Source: Gammaproteobacteria bacterium
Lineage (GTDB): Bacteria > Pseudomonadota > Gammaproteobacteria > Chromatiales > Chromatiaceae
Length of the DNA stretch: 35,408 nucleotides
Direction of reading: 5' to 3'
Assembly: GCA_009908845.1 (NCBI GenBank)
Contig: JAAAOQ010000017.1
Location: 1-35,408, forward strand
Under the pieces are notes generated by a model. The model made no database searches. It saw only the letters and a list, made by a program, of their open reading frames with translations, and was not told where the DNA came from. Of the stretch, positions 33,932 to 35,408 are shown piece after piece (position 1 is the first letter of the stretch; every line of letters begins with the position of its first letter). Both the position numbers and the translations under genes were made by a program.

Positions 33932-35408
33932 TTAGGCCCGGGCCGTGGCGGCAGCGGCTGGGGCGCTGCTGCGCACGCTCGCGCTGCGATAGCGTCGATC
34001 GCTGACGGCGATGGTGCCACCAAGCGCCATCAACACCGCGCCAAGCCAGATCCAGCGGACATAGGGCTTGTAGTAGAGCCGCAGTGCCCAATCACCGCCG
34101 CCGACGGCCTCGCCGAGCGAGACGTAGACATCGCGGAAGAAGCCGGCGTCGATCGCCGCTTCGGTCATCGGCATGCCGCCGCCGAGATAAGACCGCTTCT
34201 CCGGATACAGCTCGGCGATCTGGCGATCGCCGCGGTAGACCCGGAAATGGCCTCGGTCAGCACGGTAGTTGGGGCCGTTGACCTTCTGCGCGCCGAGGAA
34301 CTCGAAGCGATAGCCGGCCATTTCGTGGCTATCACCCGGGGACATGCGCAGATCCTTCTCGATCTGATGGTTCGAGACCATGGTCACGCCAACGATGAAC
34401 ATCGCGACCCCGAGGTGCGCGACGACCATGCCGTAGAAGCTGCGGCCGTTGCCGCTGAAGTCGGCCTTCAGCGCCTGCCAGGGCGGCTGCTTCTTGTGCT
34501 TGAGCCGGTCGCGCACGATGGTCAGATGCGAGAACAGTAGCCAGCCGGCCAGGGCGATCCCGATCGGCACCCAGAAGTCCCCGCCACTGATCGACTCGCG
34601 CGAGCTCAGCGCGAGCAGTGCGATGCTGAGCGCGAAGGCGAGCCAGAGCATCTTGGTCAGGCGCCAGGGCGAGTCGTGCTTCCAGCGGGCGGCCGGACCG
34701 ATGCCGAGGAGCAACGCCAGGAACGGCGCCAGCGCGACGAACATCTTGTTGAACCAGGGGAAGCCGACCGAGATCTTGCCCAGGTTGAAGGCCTCGTAGA
34801 TCAGCGGTGCCAGGGTGCCGAACAGGACCAGCACCGTGAAGGCGACGAAGATCAGGTTGTTCAGCATCAGCGCGCTCTCACGCGAGACCAGATCGAAGCG
34901 CCCGCCCTCGGAGACATTCGGCGCCCGCCAGGCATAGAGTGCCAGCGAGCCGCCGATCACCACGCACAGGAACAGCAGGATGAACAGGCCGCGCTCGGGG
35001 TCGGTCGCGAAGGCGTGCACCGAGGTCAGCACGCCCGAGCGCACCAGGAAGGTGCCGAGCAGGCTCAGTGAGAAGGCCGAGATCGCCAGCAGCACGGTCC
35101 AGCTCTTGAACGCCGCACGCTTCTCGGTGACCGCGAGCGAATGGATCAGCGCGGTGCCGACCAGCCAGGGCATCAGCGAGGCGTTTTCGACCGGGTCCCA
35201 GAACCACCAGCCGCCCCAGCCGAGCTCGTAGTAGGCCCACCAGGAGCCGAGCGCGATCCCGATGGTCAGGAAGACCCAGGCGACCGTGGTCCAGGGGCGC
35301 GACCAGCGCGCCCAGGCGGCATCGAGCTTACCGCCGATCAGGGCTGCGATCGCGAACGCGAACGCGACCGAGAAGCCGACATAGCCCATGTAGAGCAGGG
35401 GCGGGTGG
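33932..35408 (-). CDS. ccmF: Cytochrome c heme lyase CcmF (5' end outside window)
   Basis: The last 491 residues are visible; full CcmF is about 650. The visible part begins HPPLLYMGYVGFSVAFAFAIAAL, a conserved CcmF segment. It includes the tryptophan-rich heme-handling motif WGGWWFWDPVEN, then LVGTALIHSLAVTEKR and LGTFLVRSGVLTSVHAFATDP. Multiple membrane helices follow, with a periplasmic loop (about residues 340-440 of the visible part: ESYLGGGMPMTEAAIDAGFFRDVYVSLGE read with neighbours). The C-terminus is Ala-rich. CcmF takes heme from holo-CcmE and, with CcmH and CcmI, attaches it to apocytochrome c. Order ccmF-ccmG-ccmH-ccmI is the standard System I order, so ccmABCDE should lie beyond 35408. 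Confidence 0.96.
   Translation of the reverse strand, partial: HPPLLYMGYVGFSVAFAFAIAALIGGKLDAAWARWSRPWTTVAWVFLTIGIALGSWWAYYELGWGGWWFWDPVENASLMPWLVGTALIHSLAVTEKRAAFKSWTVLLAISAFSLSLLGTFLVRSGVLTSVHAFATDPERGLFILLFLCVVIGGSLALYAWRAPNVSEGGRFDLVSRESALMLNNLIFVAFTVLVLFGTLAPLIYEAFNLGKISVGFPWFNKMFVALAPFLALLLGIGPAARWKHDSPWRLTKMLWLAFALSIALLALSSRESISGGDFWVPIGIALAGWLLFSHLTIVRDRLKHKKQPPWQALKADFSGNGRSFYGMVVAHLGVAMFIVGVTMVSNHQIEKDLRMSPGDSHEMAGYRFEFLGAQKVNGPNYRADRGHFRVYRGDRQIAELYPEKRSYLGGGMPMTEAAIDAGFFRDVYVSLGEAVGGGDWALRLYYKPYVRWIWLGAVLMALGGTIAVSDRRYRSASVRSSAPAAAATARA

Noticed and set aside
33814-34023. N-terminal extension of CcmG with Pro/Glu/Thr repeats
   Set aside because: It overlaps the ccmF end and the 12-bp hairpin, and known CcmG proteins start at the membrane anchor as in MAKSWRF.

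Overview
The window looks like part of the chromosome of a GC-rich, nitrogen-fixing, motile gammaproteobacterium. A purple sulfur bacterium (Chromatiaceae type) is my best guess. This rests on a molybdenum nitrogenase operon (nifHDK-nifT-ferredoxin-nafY-like), a divergent draT gene for nitrogenase ADP-ribosylation, a nifUS pair, a System I cytochrome c maturation cluster (ccmFGHI), and many PAS, c-di-GMP and chemotaxis proteins. No photosynthesis gene is present, so the lineage is an inference.

Layout. 1-3896 (-): 5' part of a very large membrane sensor containing a LOV (blue-light) domain. 3986-6268 (-): chemoreceptor with a C-terminal CheR-docking-like pentapeptide. 6608-7333 (-): OmpR-type response regulator. 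7758-10879 (-): three-gene unit of a small protein, an HDOD protein and a GAF-GGDEF-EAL phosphodiesterase. 11102-13354 (-): nifU-nifS behind a sigma-54 promoter and a perfect NifA site. 13694-15752 (+): PAS protein overlapping a chemoreceptor, resembling the split CetB/CetA energy-taxis receptor. 15767-20830 (-): 1366-residue hybrid kinase directly abutting a receiver-GGDEF diguanylate cyclase. 20939-27888 (-): nifH-nifD-nifK-nifT-fdx-nafY-like-small gene. 28101-28952 (+): draT. 29085-31129: a small remnant, a PmtA-like methyltransferase and an unknown polytopic membrane protein. 31208-35408 (-): ccmI, ccmH, ccmG and ccmF (ccmF lacks its 5' end).

How it works together. NifH, NifD and NifK form nitrogenase. 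NifU and NifS supply Fe-S clusters, the ferredoxin probably donates electrons, and the nafY-like protein probably handles FeMo-cofactor. DraT would switch NifH off by modifying Arg101. Between the nif blocks lie redox, light and oxygen-type sensors and c-di-GMP enzymes; their closeness suggests, but does not prove, coupling of taxis and signalling to nitrogen fixation.

The most unusual structure is a dispersed repeat found three times in nif operon spacers (22260-22373, 23259-23367, 25201-25309). Each copy has a conserved core, a small internal hairpin and a long outer stem. The stem sequences differ between copies but remain self-complementary, and the deviations from Watson-Crick pairing in the outer stems are wobbles on one consistent strand of the element. 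Every intergenic spacer examined in the nif operon also contains a hairpin.
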